A DNA stretch of 46,051 nucleotides from Pseudomonas_S sp047607345 (lineage in GTDB: Bacteria > Pseudomonadota > Gammaproteobacteria > Xanthomonadales > Xanthomonadaceae): NCBI GenBank assembly GCA_047607345.1, contig JASGDF010000120.1, positions 1-46,051 of the forward strand, written 5' to 3'. The notes under the pieces were generated by a model. It was not told the DNA's origin. It saw nothing but the letters and a program-made list of their open reading frames with translations, and made no database searches. Shown here one piece after another: positions 15,301 to 23,423 of this stretch; the first letter of the stretch is position 1; every line of letters begins with the position of its first letter. A program made the position numbers and the translations under genes.

Positions 15301-16536
15301 TTCGTCGCCGACAAGGCCTCGGCGCTGATCCGCGCGTTGCCGAAGGCGCTGCGGCGCAACTGCGTGCCGGCGCCGGACTTCGGACGCGCGTTCTTCGAGG
15401 CGTTCCCACGGGCGTCGGCCGACGACATCGGCGGCGAGCTGGCGCGGTTCCTGAGCCGCGCCACCGGCGTGCAGGTGGCGGCGCTGGACTTCGACGAGGC
15501 TGCGCTGGAGCCGCACCTGCGGATGAACCTGCGCCTGCGCGACGAGCGCGGCCAGGTGCTGGCCGAGGCGCGCGAGCTGGACGCGTTGCGCGCGCGATTC
15601 GGCGATCGCGCAGGGCACGCGTTCGCGGCGCGCGCCGGACGCGAGATGGCCGCCGAGGGGCTGCGCTCGTTCCCGCCGCAGGCGATCCCGGAGCAGGTCC
15701 CGGGCGAAGCCGGGGTACCGGCCTATCCGGCGCTGGTGGATGCCGGCGAGACGGCCGCGCTGCGTATCTACGCCGACCGTGCCGAGGCCGCGCAGGCGCA
15801 TCCGCGCGGCGTGCGCCGGTTGCTGGAGATCGCGCTGGCCGACAAGATCAAGCAGGCGCGCAAGCAGTTGCCGGTGTCGCCGAAGACCGGGCTGCTGTAC
15901 GCGGCGATCCACGAGTTTGGTGTTGGCGCGGAGGCCAAGGCCTCCACGCGGCAGGAACGCCTGCGCGGCGACCTGGTCGATGCGGCGCTGAACGCGGTGC
16001 TGGCCGAGGAGCTGGAATCGATCCGCGACCGCGCCGCATTCGAGCAGCGCTGCGAGCAGGCCGGCAAGCGTCTGTTCGGCGAGGCGATGGCGCGGCTGAA
16101 GCTGGCCGAGTCGATCCTGTCGCTGGTCGGCGAGCTCAAGCCGCTGCTGGAGGCGCCGCTGATGGGCTGGGCGCGCGGCAACCTGGACGACATGGAGCGG
16201 CAGCTGGCCGGGCTGGTGCATCCGGGCTTTCTGCGCGACACGCCGGCCGACGCGCTGGCGCAGTACCCGCGCTACCTGAAGGCGATGGTCCTGCGCACCG
16301 AGCGCGCCAAGCGCGATCCGTCGCGCGACCAGCAGCGCATGCTGGAGATCAAGCCGTTCCTGGACGCGCTGGAGGATGCCGCCGCGCAGGGCCGGCAGGC
16401 GCGCTCGCAATGGCAGGCGCTGCGCTGGGACATCGAGGAATTGCGCGTGTCCACGTTCGCGCAGGAGCTGGGCGCGAAGGCCGGTATCTCGGCCAAGAAG
16501 CTGGCGCAGCGGGTGGCGGCGTTGCGGGGCGCTTGA
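12364..16536 (+). CDS. hrpA: ATP-dependent RNA helicase HrpA
   Basis: This 1390-residue DEAH-box helicase acts on RNA and stalled ribosomes in E. coli. Motifs include GETGSGKTTQLPK (Walker A), VDEAHERSLNID, VTSATIDT and QRTGRCGRIAEGVCYRLY, followed by the winged-helix/OB region and the long C-terminal domain (DUF3418). ATG 12364 was chosen over the preceding in-frame TTG. Residues about 659-688 are encoded by a degenerate palindromic repeat inserted in frame, between the helicase core and the segment GHRTEKGDFQAPRQRRF. The rest is continuous and undamaged, so the protein is probably functional with an extra loop. Confidence 0.95.
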   Translation: MSSIESDSSVNLREGRAAIERAMSRDRGRLLGLWSRWRGQPGNPKLREAFEQAARASVARCEARAQAQPAVSLDEQLPIAREAARIIEAIRAHPVVVIAGETGSGKTTQLPKLCLAAGRGIAGMIGCTQPRRIAARAVATRVAEELKAPLGTTVGFQVRFTDKVGDASRIKFMTDGILLAEIASDRWLSAYDTIIVDEAHERSLNIDFLLGYLKQLLRKRSDLKLIVTSATIDTARFSQHFDDAPVIAVEGRTYPVEVRYRALEGGNDAGGEPREGERSVNDAIVAAIDEITRADPRGDVLVFLPGEREIRDVHHALERRKYRETEVLPLYARLSANDQDRVFNPGPQRRLVLATNVAETSLTVPRIRYVVDPGLARVKRYSPRQKLDRLHIEPISQASANQRTGRCGRIAEGVCYRLYAEADFLARPAFTDPEIRRSSLAGVILRMLQLGLGRIEDFPFLEAPDERAIADGWQQLVELGAVDGERRLTPTGKQMARLPVDVKLARMLVAAQRQGCLREMTVIAAFLGIQDPRERPPEAREAADNAHAKFADARSEFVGILRLWEAYRQAHEDLTQSKLRDWCERHFLGFLRMREWRELHRQLRLLCEELGWREEPAGTLLASLLAGPAAAERGDAGRPTRGELHRAARLAREGKVVASAGAASVAMGSNGNASSRLMARGHPESLLQTPQPAYIGERERAAAYQALHRALLAGLPTQIGHRTEKGDFQAPRQRRFALFPGSALARKTPPWVLSATLLDTQKVWGLTNAAIEPDWVIAELGHLLLRKHFDPHWSRSQGQVLASEQVSLFGLVLAPKKPVHYGRIDPAGAHDIFVRQGLVSGEIDTRAGFVADNLRTLEQAREEEAKLRRAGLVADEDWQARWYLDRVPGEIHSARALDAWWKALPEDKRRSLRWTLADLLPGEGSEQDRYPKYFPLGDARLALHYRFEPGAADDGVTLEVPLHLLNALDPARLSWLAPGFVADKASALIRALPKALRRNCVPAPDFGRAFFEAFPRASADDIGGELARFLSRATGVQVAALDFDEAALEPHLRMNLRLRDERGQVLAEARELDALRARFGDRAGHAFAARAGREMAAEGLRSFPPQAIPEQVPGEAGVPAYPALVDAGETAALRIYADRAEAAQAHPRGVRRLLEIALADKIKQARKQLPVSPKTGLLYAAIHEFGVGAEAKASTRQERLRGDLVDAALNAVLAEELESIRDRAAFEQRCEQAGKRLFGEAMARLKLAESILSLVGELKPLLEAPLMGWARGNLDDMERQLAGLVHPGFLRDTPADALAQYPRYLKAMVLRTERAKRDPSRDQQRMLEIKPFLDALEDAAAQGRQARSQWQALRWDIEELRVSTFAQELGAKAGISAKKLAQRVAALRGA
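14338..14428. repeat. Degenerate palindromic repeat A inside hrpA
   Basis: Outer arms TCTGCAGGAGC and GCTCCTGCAGA and the internal cores TTCAGTCGCGATG and CATCGCGACTGA match family A. The copy is diverged, and its reading frame is open through the whole element. Confidence 0.85.
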
Positions 16537-16543
16537 ACGACCG

Positions 16544-16581
16544 ACAAGCGCCGTCCCCACCTGCGCGGGGACAACGCTTGT
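16544..16581. repeat. Imperfect inverted repeat after hrpA
   Basis: ACAAGCG...CGCTTGT form outer arms and GTCCCC...GGGGAC inner arms, starting 8 bases after the hrpA stop. It could end hrpA transcription. The rest of 16582-16781 carries no gene I can support. Confidence 0.6.
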
Positions 16582-16781
16582 GGGGGATCTCCGCCTCGGT
16601 CTCGCCGTCCTCGACGCGCTCCCCATCAACTCGCGCTGGCGCTTGTCCAGTTTCTCGGCAGACCGGCCCGCAGCGCCAGCGCGATGAACCGCCAGCCCCC
16701 GCCGGTGCGCGGCCGCCTGCGTACCGCACGCACTGCGCGCTGCAAGGGGCCGGCGGGCACGGGCGCGTGCATCGTCATGGA

Positions 16782-17288
16782 CTACTTGACGCGGCGGACC
16801 TTGGCCCGGGTGTTGTAGTTGCCGACCTGCATGTACCACACCCCGGCGATGCCGGGTCTGATCTTCACCTTTGGCGATGACAGGCGCGCTCCGGACAGGC
16901 TGGTCGACTCGGTCTGTTCCCATTCCTGGCCATTGGCGAGCAGGTACTTCTTGCCTTTGCCGAACCCGTCGAAGTCGCCGGCCAAGGTACTCTCGATCGG
17001 CTCCTTGCTGCCGAAATCGAGGAAGCCGCGGTGCTTGGCGATGACGTCCTGGCGACCTTCCTCCCTGGCCTGTTCGAGCGCCGCCTCGGTGTCCTTTCCG
17101 GCCTTGCCCCGTAGCCAGGCGTTGAGCGAGGCCAGCTCGTCCGTGCTCAGCCTGTCCAAGCCGGCGGCCTTGAACTCGGCCGGGGTCATCTGCTGCTGCA
17201 GCTCCCCCGAGGCCATGCGCTGGGCTGGTGCCGGTGAAGCGAACGCGGTGAGCACGGTGGCGGCGAACATGGCGCATGGCAGACGCAT
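16782..17288 (-). CDS. Secreted protein of unknown function
   Basis: This 168-residue protein has a signal peptide (MRLPCAMFAATVLTAFASPA then PA). A helical region (MTPAEFKAAGLDRLSTDELA, then LNAWLRGK) is followed by a charged linker and a beta-rich C-terminal half with FDGFGKGKKYLLANGQEWEQ and a short terminal segment WYMQVGNY. The C-terminal half looks like a small barrel domain, but I cannot name it. It is divergent from relA with a gap of only 63 bases. The ATG at 17288 is the only start that gives a signal peptide. Confidence 0.75.
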   Translation of the reverse strand: MRLPCAMFAATVLTAFASPAPAQRMASGELQQQMTPAEFKAAGLDRLSTDELASLNAWLRGKAGKDTEAALEQAREEGRQDVIAKHRGFLDFGSKEPIESTLAGDFDGFGKGKKYLLANGQEWEQTESTSLSGARLSSPKVKIRPGIAGVWYMQVGNYNTRAKVRRVK

Positions 17289-17351
17289 GGCGATTGTTCC
17301 GGAGGTTGGATGGGCGATAGTGTAGGGCCAACCGTTTTGCGCAGAACCGTC

Positions 17352-19502
17352 GTGAACCGCCCCACCGTCGAAAGCCTGCAAGTCCTGCTGGAACGCCCCG
17401 CGATGGCGAGCGTCGCGCCGGCATTGCGCGATGCGCTGCTGCAGGCATGGCAACAGGCGCCCGCGCCGGACATTGCCTGGTTGGTACTGGCCGATACGCT
17501 CGATGCGTTGGCGCTGCTGTCGGCTGACGAGGCCACGCTGCTGGCAGCGCTGCTGTTCGACCTGCCGCCACTGCGCGCGCGGCTGGCCGAACTTCCCTGG
17601 CCAGGCCCGCAGCGGCGCGGCGCGGTGGAGGGCCTGCTCGATGGCCAGGATGCCGCCGACCAGGTCTGGGCGCTGCATGCAGGGCGCGAGGCCGGGCGCA
17701 ACAGCGAGGGCTTGCGCCGGCTGCTGCTGGCGATCATCCACGACCTGCGGGTGGTGCCGATCCTGCTCGCCCGCCAGCTGGCCAAGATGCGCGCCGCCAT
17801 CGCCCTGCCCGAGCCGGAGCGGCGCGCGCTGGCCCAGCTCACCCGCGACATCCATGCGCCGCTGGCGAACCGGCTCGGCATCTGGCAGCTGAAGTGGGAG
17901 CTGGAGGACCTGGCGTTCCGCTACCTGGAGCCGGACACCTACCGCCACATCGCGCGCGAGGTCGACGAGACCCGGGTGGAGCGCGAGCGCTACATCGAGT
18001 CGGTCAAGCGCCAGCTGTCGCGATCGCTGGGCGAACACGGCTTGAAGGCCGAGGTCAGCGGCCGACCGAAGCACATCTACAGCATCTGGCGGAAGATGCA
18101 GAAGAAGCGCCTGGCCTACGACCAGCTCTACGACATCCGCGCGGTGCGGGTGATGGTGGACAGCGTCGCCGACTGCTATGCCGCGCTCGGTGTGGTGCAC
18201 GCGCTGTGGGCGCCGTTGCCGAGCGAGTTCGACGACTACATCGCCCGTCCCAAGGCCAACGACTACCGCTCGCTGCATACCGCGGTGGTCGGCCCGGAAG
18301 GGCGCACGGTCGAGATCCAGATCCGTACCCACGAGATGCACCAGCAAGCCGAGCTGGGCGTGGCCGCGCACTGGAAGTACAAGGAAGGCGGGCGCGGTAC
18401 CGAGAAGTCATTCGAGCGCAAGATCACCTGGATGCGGCAGCTGCTGGAGCAGTCGCAGGACGGCGAGCAGGCCGGGCTGGCCAACGCGCTGGAGGCCGAG
18501 CTGGTCGAGGACCGCGTCTACGCGCTCACGCCCAAGGGCGAGGTGATCGACCTGCCGCAGGGCGCCACCCCGCTGGATTTCGCCTATCACGTCCACACGA
18601 TGGTCGGGCACCGTTGCCGTGGCACCAAGGTCAACGACCGGATCGTGCCATTGACCTATCGTCTGCGCAGCGGCGACCGGGTCGAGGTGCTGACCGCCAA
18701 GGAGCCCGATCCGCGCCGTGACTGGCTGCTGCCGGCCAATGGCTTCCTGGCCAGCGGGCGCTCGCGCGACAAGGTGCGTGCCTGGTTCCACAAGCTCGAC
18801 CGCGCGCGCAACGTGCAGGCCGGCAAGGAGCTGCTGGAGCGCGAACTGCGTCGGCTCGGGCTGTTGCAGGCCGATCTGGCGCCGATGGCCAGGCGCTTCC
18901 ATGCCGACAGCGTGGATGATCTGTATATCCAGGTCGCGCTCGGCGACACCGGTCCGAGCCAGGTCAGCCGCGCGTTGCTGGAGGCCGAGCGCGCCGCCGC
19001 GCAGCCGGCCGCGCCGGCGCTGCCGCGCCCGACCGCGCGCCGCGACGGCATCGGCACGTCCAAGTTCACCGTGCAGGGCGTCGGCAACCTGCTGGTGCAG
19101 CTGGCGCGCTGCTGCCAGCCGGTGGCCGGCGAGCCGATCGTCGGCTACCTCACCCGCGGCCGTGGCGTCACCGTGCATCGCGCCGATTGCGCGGCGCTGG
19201 CGCGTTTGGCGGCGGCCAATCCGCAGCGGGTACTGCCGGTGGAGTGGGGCACGGCCGGCGGCAGCTACGAGGTCGACGTGCTGATCCGCGCGATGGACCG
19301 GCGCTGGCTGCTCAAGGACATCACCAACCTGATCGCGCAGGAGGACGCGCATGTGTTGGAGATCAACAGCGACAACGTGCGCGACAGCGGTCGGGCGCAA
19401 CTGCGGCTACGGTTGAAGGTGGCCGACTACGGGCAGCTGGCCACGCTGCTGGGCAAGCTCGATGCGTTGCCGGGGGTCGACGAGGTGCGGCGGCTCGGCT
19501 AG
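17352..19502 (+). CDS. relA: GTP pyrophosphokinase RelA
   Basis: RelA makes (p)ppGpp from GTP/GDP and ATP on ribosomes carrying uncharged tRNA. The 716-residue protein has a degenerate, hydrolase-dead HD domain: the region of IIHDLRVVPILLARQL lacks the paired His-Asp of SpoT. A synthetase domain follows with YDIRAVRVMV, EFDDYIARPKANDYRSLHT and EIQIRT. The acidic EFDD loop is the RelA-type version. A TGS domain (VYALTPKGEVIDLPQGATPL), a zinc-finger/helical region with RCCQPVAGEP and a C-terminal ACT domain complete it. The GTG at 17352 (MNRPTVESLQ) is preferred over an ATG at 17310, which would leave only 21 bases to the divergent gene. Confidence 0.95.
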   Translation: MNRPTVESLQVLLERPAMASVAPALRDALLQAWQQAPAPDIAWLVLADTLDALALLSADEATLLAALLFDLPPLRARLAELPWPGPQRRGAVEGLLDGQDAADQVWALHAGREAGRNSEGLRRLLLAIIHDLRVVPILLARQLAKMRAAIALPEPERRALAQLTRDIHAPLANRLGIWQLKWELEDLAFRYLEPDTYRHIAREVDETRVERERYIESVKRQLSRSLGEHGLKAEVSGRPKHIYSIWRKMQKKRLAYDQLYDIRAVRVMVDSVADCYAALGVVHALWAPLPSEFDDYIARPKANDYRSLHTAVVGPEGRTVEIQIRTHEMHQQAELGVAAHWKYKEGGRGTEKSFERKITWMRQLLEQSQDGEQAGLANALEAELVEDRVYALTPKGEVIDLPQGATPLDFAYHVHTMVGHRCRGTKVNDRIVPLTYRLRSGDRVEVLTAKEPDPRRDWLLPANGFLASGRSRDKVRAWFHKLDRARNVQAGKELLERELRRLGLLQADLAPMARRFHADSVDDLYIQVALGDTGPSQVSRALLEAERAAAQPAAPALPRPTARRDGIGTSKFTVQGVGNLLVQLARCCQPVAGEPIVGYLTRGRGVTVHRADCAALARLAAANPQRVLPVEWGTAGGSYEVDVLIRAMDRRWLLKDITNLIAQEDAHVLEINSDNVRDSGRAQLRLRLKVADYGQLATLLGKLDALPGVDEVRRLG

Positions 19503-19690
19503 GGGGCTGGGCCACTGTGGCGATCGATGGCTCCGCCTGGCCCGGCGCGCCGCTGCGCGCGCAGGCCTGAATGCGGGGCAGGGCCGGCCACGGTGCGATG
19601 CATTCCTCGACGGCACCATGACCACCCGGGCGTTACCATCGGCATGTGAACGCGTCCGGACCCGGCCGCGCCCGGGAAGGACGCCGCCGC

Positions 19691-21199
19691 ATGCCAAGAA
19701 CACCGCGATGGGCCAGGTCACGCCTGTGGTCGCCGCTGCGGTCGCGCCGGTTGTGGCGCGGCGTGCTGGCGGCAGCGGCGTGCCTGGTGGTGCTGGCGGT
19801 CGCATTCCGGCAGCCGCTCTCGGACTGGATCTGGCCGGAGACCCGGATCCAGCAATTGCTTGGTCGCGCCGAGGCCGCGTTGGCCCAGGGGCGCCTGACG
19901 GCCAGCGATGGCAGCGGCGCGACCGAGTTGTTCGACGCGGCGCTGGCGCTGGATGCCGATCGCGACGAAGCCCGCGACGGGCTCGCCCGCACCGGCCTGG
20001 CGGCGGTGGCGCAGGCGCGCGCGGCGCTGGCCGCTGGCCGCCCTGGTGATGCCTCGCGTGCGCTGTCGCTGGCGCAGGCGCTGCAGGTGCCGCAGTCACG
20101 GGTCGGTCCGCTGCTCGAGCAGCTGCGGCAGGCGCGCGTACATGGCGCTGGCCTCGACAGGCTGCTGGCCCAGGCCGCGCAGGCGCGCAGCGAAGCTCGC
20201 CTGGACGGCACCCCGGACAGTGCGTTGCCGTTGTACCAACGGATACTGCAGCTGGCGCCGGAGCGTACCGAAGCGCTGGAGGGGCGCGAGGACGCGCTGT
20301 CCGATCTCATCCAGCAAGCCTGGGTCGCATTGTGCAGGGACGACATCGCCGCCGCCGCTCCGATCCTGACCGCGGCCCGCGGCTACGATCCTGGCCATGC
20401 CGATCTGCCTGCGGCGCAGGCGGAGTTCAATCGCCTGCTGGAACAGCACCGGCGTACAGCCGAGCTGCAGTTGCAGCGCGGTCGGCTCGATGCGGCCGCG
20501 CGCGGTTTCCAGCGACTGGTACAGGCACAGCCCGACGACATGCGAGCGCGCGACGACCTGGCGCGCGTGGCCACGGCCCTCGCCACACAGGCCACCCGCG
20601 ATGCGGCGGATTTCCGCTTCCAGGCCGCCGATGCGGCCCTCGCGCGGGCGCGCGGGCTGGATCCGGAGAACCCGGCGATCGCCGCCGCCGGACAGGCACT
20701 CGCGCGCGCGCGCGCGACCCACGATACCCGCCACCCCGGGCTGGCACCGGCCGAGCGGGAACGGCGCCTGCGTGCGCTGATGCTGCAGGTGCAGCGAGCC
20801 GAGACCGCGCAGGACTGGCTGACGCCACCGGGCGCGAGTGCCTACGACAAGCTGCGCGAGGCACAGGCGATCGCCCCGCAGGACAAGCGCGTGCTGCATG
20901 CGCTGCGTCGTATCGTGGCGACCACGCGTGCCTGCTTCGAGGACGAATTGAGCGGCAACCACCTGCGCGCCGCGCGGATCTGCCTGGATGCCTGGCAGGC
21001 CACGGCCACCCGCGATGCGGGCGTTGCGGCCGCGCGGCGGCGGTTGGCGCAGCGCTGGATCGCGGTGGGCAGTGAACGCTTGCGTGCGGAGGACGTAGCC
21101 TTCGCGCGCCAGGCCTTGGCCGAGGCGCGCGCGCTGGATCCGGCCGCGCCGGAGTTGAGTGCTTTCGCCGAACAGGTGGAGGCGGCGGCGCTGCGCTAG
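19691..21199 (+). CDS. Single-pass membrane protein with TPR-like repeats
   Basis: The 502-residue protein has an Arg-rich cytosolic N-terminus and one transmembrane helix (GVLAAAACLVVLAVAF, about residues 26-42). About 450 residues of Ala-rich tandem helices follow, with TPR-like spacing (for example RLDAAARGFQRLVQAQPDDM). Such proteins scaffold protein-protein contacts on the periplasmic side, but nothing shows the partner. ATG 19691 has AAGGA 10 bases upstream; a GTG at 19646 is an alternative. The stop codon overlaps the stop of the convergent glycosyltransferase gene. The 188 bases between relA and this start show no other gene; TTACCAT at about 19634 may be a -10 box. Confidence 0.75.
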   Translation: MPRTPRWARSRLWSPLRSRRLWRGVLAAAACLVVLAVAFRQPLSDWIWPETRIQQLLGRAEAALAQGRLTASDGSGATELFDAALALDADRDEARDGLARTGLAAVAQARAALAAGRPGDASRALSLAQALQVPQSRVGPLLEQLRQARVHGAGLDRLLAQAAQARSEARLDGTPDSALPLYQRILQLAPERTEALEGREDALSDLIQQAWVALCRDDIAAAAPILTAARGYDPGHADLPAAQAEFNRLLEQHRRTAELQLQRGRLDAAARGFQRLVQAQPDDMRARDDLARVATALATQATRDAADFRFQAADAALARARGLDPENPAIAAAGQALARARATHDTRHPGLAPAERERRLRALMLQVQRAETAQDWLTPPGASAYDKLREAQAIAPQDKRVLHALRRIVATTRACFEDELSGNHLRAARICLDAWQATATRDAGVAAARRRLAQRWIAVGSERLRAEDVAFARQALAEARALDPAAPELSAFAEQVEAAALR

Positions 21200-23295
21200 C
21201 GCAGGAACACCCGTTCCACGGTCGCTCGCGCCGAGTCCAGCGAGAAATGCCGGGCGATGTTGGCCCTGCCATTGGCCGAAAGCCGCTGCCACAGCGCCTG
21301 GTCATGGTATAGCCGGACCACCGCCTCGGCGAAGCATTCGGCCTCGTCGGCGACCAGCACGTCCTCGCCATCGCGCAGGTGCATGCCCTCCACGGCGCAA
21401 GTCGTGGCCACCACCGGCTGGCCGTGCGCCATGCTCAGGTTCACCTTGCCCTTCACGCCGGCACCGAAGCGCAGCGGCGCGACCGCGACCCGGGCGCCCT
21501 CCATGTATGGCGACAGGTCGGGGACGTGGCCATGCATGATCACGCCGGGTCGGGTGTCGGCCAGCGCGCGCAGGTCGTCCGGTACATCGATGCCGATGCA
21601 ATGGAACATGACCTCCGGCAGCAGCCCGCGCACGCGGGGGAACACCTCGCCGATGAACCATCGCATCGCGTCCAGGTTGGGCGGATGGCGGAAGCCGCCG
21701 ACGAACACCAGATCGTGGCGCTGTGACCAGGGCAGGCCCGGACCGGCAAGGTCGTGCAGGTTGGAGAGCAGTTCGGTGTGTGCCTGAGGCGCGTCCTGGC
21801 GCAACTGCCGCTGCTCGGCCTCGGACACCAGCAGGGTCGCGTCGACCCTTCCCATCACCTGCAACTCGCGTTCACGTGTGCGCTCGGCCTCGCGCAGCAG
21901 CCGGGCATCGCCGGCGATTTCCGCGCCGCGCCGCTCGCGCAGGTAGTGCAGGTCGACGGTATCGAACACCTTGCGTGCGCGTGGGGCGAACGAGGCCAGC
22001 AAGGGCAGGCAGGCGTGGGCGATGTGGTGGCGCACCAGCACCACCACGTCGAAGCGGTGGCCATGCTCGCGCAGCCAGCCTGAGATGCTCTGCAGGTAGG
22101 GCGCGTACCAGACTTCCACGCCGAGTTGCTGCAGGGCCTGGGTATGGCGGCCGCCGTGCTCGCGCAGGGTTGGGACGAACACCACGTGCGCGCCGGCCTG
22201 GACCAGCATGCGGATCAAGTTGAACTGGCGCAGCGAGGCTGAATCACGGTCTGGCTGCGGCACCGCCTCGTCGAGGATCAGCACCTGGCGCTGGCCGCGG
22301 TGAAGCAGTGCCGGCGAGGGTATTTCGCCGGCAGCGGGCTGCGCCGCAAGCGCCTGCGCCCACTTCGCCGCGAACACGCCCTGGTTGCGCAGCTGGTAGG
22401 CCTTGATCCCGTTGCCGGTATCGGTGCCGTTGCTGGTGCCCTCGTCGTGCACGACCAGGCTGGATGGCTGCACGCGCGCGCAATAGCCAGCGGCGCGCAC
22501 CGCGAAGGCCAGGTCGGTGTCCTCGTAGTAGGCCGGTGCGTAGCGCGTGTCCAGGCCGCCGAGTCTTTCCAGCAACGCGCGCGGCAACATGATCGCCGCG
22601 CCGGAACCGTAGTCGATCGAACGCACGTAGCGGTAGCGCGGGTCCTGTGCGGATTCGAAGCGGCCATAGCTCCAGGCGCTGGCATCGGCGAACACCACGG
22701 CGCCGGACTCCTGCAACCGCCCGTCCGGGTACACCAGCTGCGCGGCGGCCAGGCCGGTGTCCGGATGGCTGGCGAACAGCCCGATCAACGCGTCGAGCCA
22801 ACCCGGTTGCGGTACGGTATCGTTGTTGAGCAGCACGACATATTCGCCGCGGGCCTGCGCAATGCCGTCGTTGCAGGCCGCGATGAAGCCGCCATTGGCG
22901 TCGCGGCGGTGGTAGCGCAGGCCGCTGACCTGGGGCATCTGCCGCGCGGTGGCATCGCCGCTGCCATCGTCGATGACGATTACCTCGAACGGTACCGCCG
23001 GTGGATGCGCGGCGATCGCGCGCAGGCAGGCCAGCGTGTGCGCGACATGGTTGTAGACCGGGATCACCACCGACACGCGTGGCGTCGAGGCGGTCGGCAG
23101 AGCAAACGGCTCGAACGGCCTGGACGCGGGCAGCCACAGCGGCTCACGCGGCAGTTCGGGCGTGCGCTGCGTGTGTACACGCACGCGTGCCCAGGTTGCA
23201 CGCCAGCCGCGCGTGCGCAGGCTGGACAGGCTGCGGCGAAACAGGCCGACGGCGCGGTGCAGCAGATAGCGCGCGTCGGCCAGCGACATCGACAT
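21196..23295 (-). CDS. Two-domain glycosyltransferase (GT2 plus GT4-like)
   Basis: The 699-residue protein joins two transferase domains. Residues about 70-330 are a GT-A family 2 domain: VSVVIPVYNH, VIVIDDGSGD, YVVLLNNDTVPQPGW and a YYEDTDLAF motif. Residues about 360-699 are a GT-B/GT4-like domain that ends with VNLSMAHGQPVVATTCAVEG and the usual terminal helix ANIARHFS. It probably adds two sugars successively to a surface polysaccharide or a rhamnan-type chain, acting at the inner membrane face. Acceptor and sugar are unknown. The start at 23295 (MSMSLADARYL) was chosen over a TTG 30 bases upstream. There are no other polysaccharide genes in the window. Confidence 0.88.
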   Translation of the reverse strand: MSMSLADARYLLHRAVGLFRRSLSSLRTRGWRATWARVRVHTQRTPELPREPLWLPASRPFEPFALPTASTPRVSVVIPVYNHVAHTLACLRAIAAHPPAVPFEVIVIDDGSGDATARQMPQVSGLRYHRRDANGGFIAACNDGIAQARGEYVVLLNNDTVPQPGWLDALIGLFASHPDTGLAAAQLVYPDGRLQESGAVVFADASAWSYGRFESAQDPRYRYVRSIDYGSGAAIMLPRALLERLGGLDTRYAPAYYEDTDLAFAVRAAGYCARVQPSSLVVHDEGTSNGTDTGNGIKAYQLRNQGVFAAKWAQALAAQPAAGEIPSPALLHRGQRQVLILDEAVPQPDRDSASLRQFNLIRMLVQAGAHVVFVPTLREHGGRHTQALQQLGVEVWYAPYLQSISGWLREHGHRFDVVVLVRHHIAHACLPLLASFAPRARKVFDTVDLHYLRERRGAEIAGDARLLREAERTRERELQVMGRVDATLLVSEAEQRQLRQDAPQAHTELLSNLHDLAGPGLPWSQRHDLVFVGGFRHPPNLDAMRWFIGEVFPRVRGLLPEVMFHCIGIDVPDDLRALADTRPGVIMHGHVPDLSPYMEGARVAVAPLRFGAGVKGKVNLSMAHGQPVVATTCAVEGMHLRDGEDVLVADEAECFAEAVVRLYHDQALWQRLSANGRANIARHFSLDSARATVERVFLR

Positions 23296-23423
23296 TCCGT
23301 TGGAGCTCCAGGTCGGTCCGCACAAGCCTGTGCGGGGATTTAACGAGTGGCGTGGCGGGTCCGCACCGCCGATGGGGCTGCGCTAGACTCGGCGGAATTT
23401 ACATTCTCCATTCTCGCATCCCC

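Noticed and set aside
16349..16729. 126-codon minus-strand frame overlapping the hrpA 3' end
   Set aside because: It runs through the inverted repeat after hrpA and into hrpA itself. Composition looks like translated repeat sequence.
14383..17571. 1062-codon minus-strand frame across hrpA
   Set aside because: Shadow of hrpA codon bias. It crosses several genes on both strands and has no recognisable domain.
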